Origin: JALORV01 sp963712485
GTDB lineage: Bacteria; Pseudomonadota; Gammaproteobacteria; Burkholderiales; Burkholderiaceae_F
NCBI GenBank assembly: GCA_963712485.1
Contig: CAVQID010000024.1
Location: 50,020 to 114,019, forward strand
Direction: 5' to 3'
Length of the DNA stretch: 64,000 nt
Shown: piece by piece, positions 63,427 to 64,000 of the stretch
Layout: each line of letters opens with the position of its first letter
Position numbering within the stretch: position 1 is the first letter of the stretch
Notes under the pieces: generated by a model
Seen by the model: only the letters and a program-made list of their open reading frames with translations
Databases searched by the model: none
Told to the model about the DNA's origin: nothing
Position numbers and translations under genes: made by a program

Positions 63427-64000
63427 TCAGAGGTTCTTTGAAATACGAACTGACGTTCGCCAAGTCATCAGGCCCGCCTTACGGCGCTGGTAGTACTCCG
63501 CGATCTTCGGGTGGCTGGCCACGCGCTCGAAGTGTTTCACCAGCTGCGGCGCGGACAGTGTCCACGAGGTCTTTCGGAACGTGGTCGAGCACACCGGACC
63601 GCAGCCAGCGAATCAACATGAAGACCTTCATGCACACCGTAAGGCGCTGGTCAGCGAAATATTCTCCGCCGGCCCGCTTTCAGCCTCGCCTGGAACTGCT
63701 CCAGGTAACGCGTGATATGAACCGCGGCAAGCTTCTCGCGCCTTCTTCTTCGCGTCCTCCGGCAAGTCGATGGTCTGCGCGATCCGGGTGCTGATGTCCT
63801 CAGCCGCCTCCATCACCTCGTCGCACAGGAATGCCTGCACGTCGTCCTTTGGATACAGGCCGGCCAGCTTGCCGACGTAGCGATTGATGCTGTTGGACTG
63901 CGAAACCACCCAGCCGTCCACCTCCAACGTGGGTATCGCAAGGAACGGAGTCTTGTCGCGGAAAGCGGGCGAATCCTTACCCGCGATGCGGTGATCTTCG
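63427..64000 (-). pseudogene. Glutathione S-transferase, frame broken, 5' end beyond the window
   Basis: Minus-strand GST entering from the right edge. The thioredoxin-like domain piece is HRIAGKDSPAFRDKTPFLAI then PTLEVDGWVVSQSNSINRYV, carrying the QS glutathione-binding motif. The helical domain follows: LCDEVMEAAEDISTRIAQTI; after a break near 63740, KLAAVHITRYLEQFQARLKA; after another near 63670, GGEYFADQRLTVCMKVFMLI; after a third near 63555, PQLVKHFERVASHPKIAEYY. Each break fits one extra base. It conjugates glutathione to electrophiles (Sigma/Nu-like fold). The 5' end is outside the window. Confidence 0.75.

Noticed and set aside
1..64000. tRNA, rRNA, CRISPR array or prophage
   Set aside because: No cloverleaf, no rRNA segment, no spaced repeats and no phage structural or integrase genes were seen; GGTTCGA-like strings lie inside coding genes.

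Overview
The window is about 64 kb of GC-rich DNA (short AT-rich patches aside) from a heterotrophic, aerobic proteobacterium. A member of the Betaproteobacteria is the best guess. The reasons are the gene content: cyanide-insensitive-type bd oxidase, tripartite TRAP transporter, HAE1-type RND pump, PEP-CTERM protein, DUF1415, DUF3014, DUF3297 and DUF4124 proteins, and LexA-type CTG-N10-CAG boxes. No rRNA, tRNA, CRISPR array or replication origin was seen. The order cannot be fixed from sequence alone.

Layout. 0-5 kb (mostly minus): a redox-active thioredoxin-like protein and a permease, two unknown genes behind a near-consensus LexA box, a ferredoxin/IscA two-domain protein with a coupled 62-aa protein, and a methyltransferase. 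5-19 kb: APH-like/ATPase kinase, trypsin-like protease with an unknown partner, DUF3014 protein, dihydrodipicolinate-synthase-family lyase, cydAB, DUF1415, a 71-aa Q/N-rich hydrophilic protein with its own terminator, cupin, methyltransferase with a divergent 670-aa SARP/TPR regulator, and AlkB. 19-30 kb is a coherent organic-acid locus: CoA-transferase, crotonase, TRAP transporter, serine-glyoxylate-type aminotransferase, a divergent FCD-type GntR regulator with two palindromic operators, a giant FAD/Fe-S 2-hydroxyacid dehydrogenase and a CitE-like lyase. 30-45 kb: type II NADH dehydrogenase, cupins, a PEP-CTERM LecA-like protein, histidine kinase, phosphodiesterase/cardiolipin synthase pair, an SOS-type helicase, Vgb-like lyase and iron transport genes. 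45-51 kb: RND efflux system, lipoprotein and cobalamin-binding protein. 51-64 kb is looser: acyl-CoA ligase, SMP-30, OsmC, an IS110 element, then an ABC amino-acid-type importer flanked by three DUF1989 (urea-carboxylase-associated / carboxyguanidine deiminase family) genes, and a glutathione S-transferase cut by the window edge.

A dominant technical feature is the number of single-base frame breaks in otherwise well-conserved genes (about thirteen loci). Most of those I could resolve look like one extra base, so base-calling or assembly error is more likely than decay for most of them. I list singly broken genes as CDS with the break position, and multiply broken ones as pseudogenes. Density rises after 60 kb, where true decay cannot be excluded.

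The most interesting candidates for something undescribed are the LexA-boxed, apparently leaderless two-gene operon at 1.7-2.4 kb, the carboxylase-free DUF1989/ABC nitrogen locus at 57-62.5 kb, and the ferredoxin-IscA fusion at 2.6-3.3 kb.
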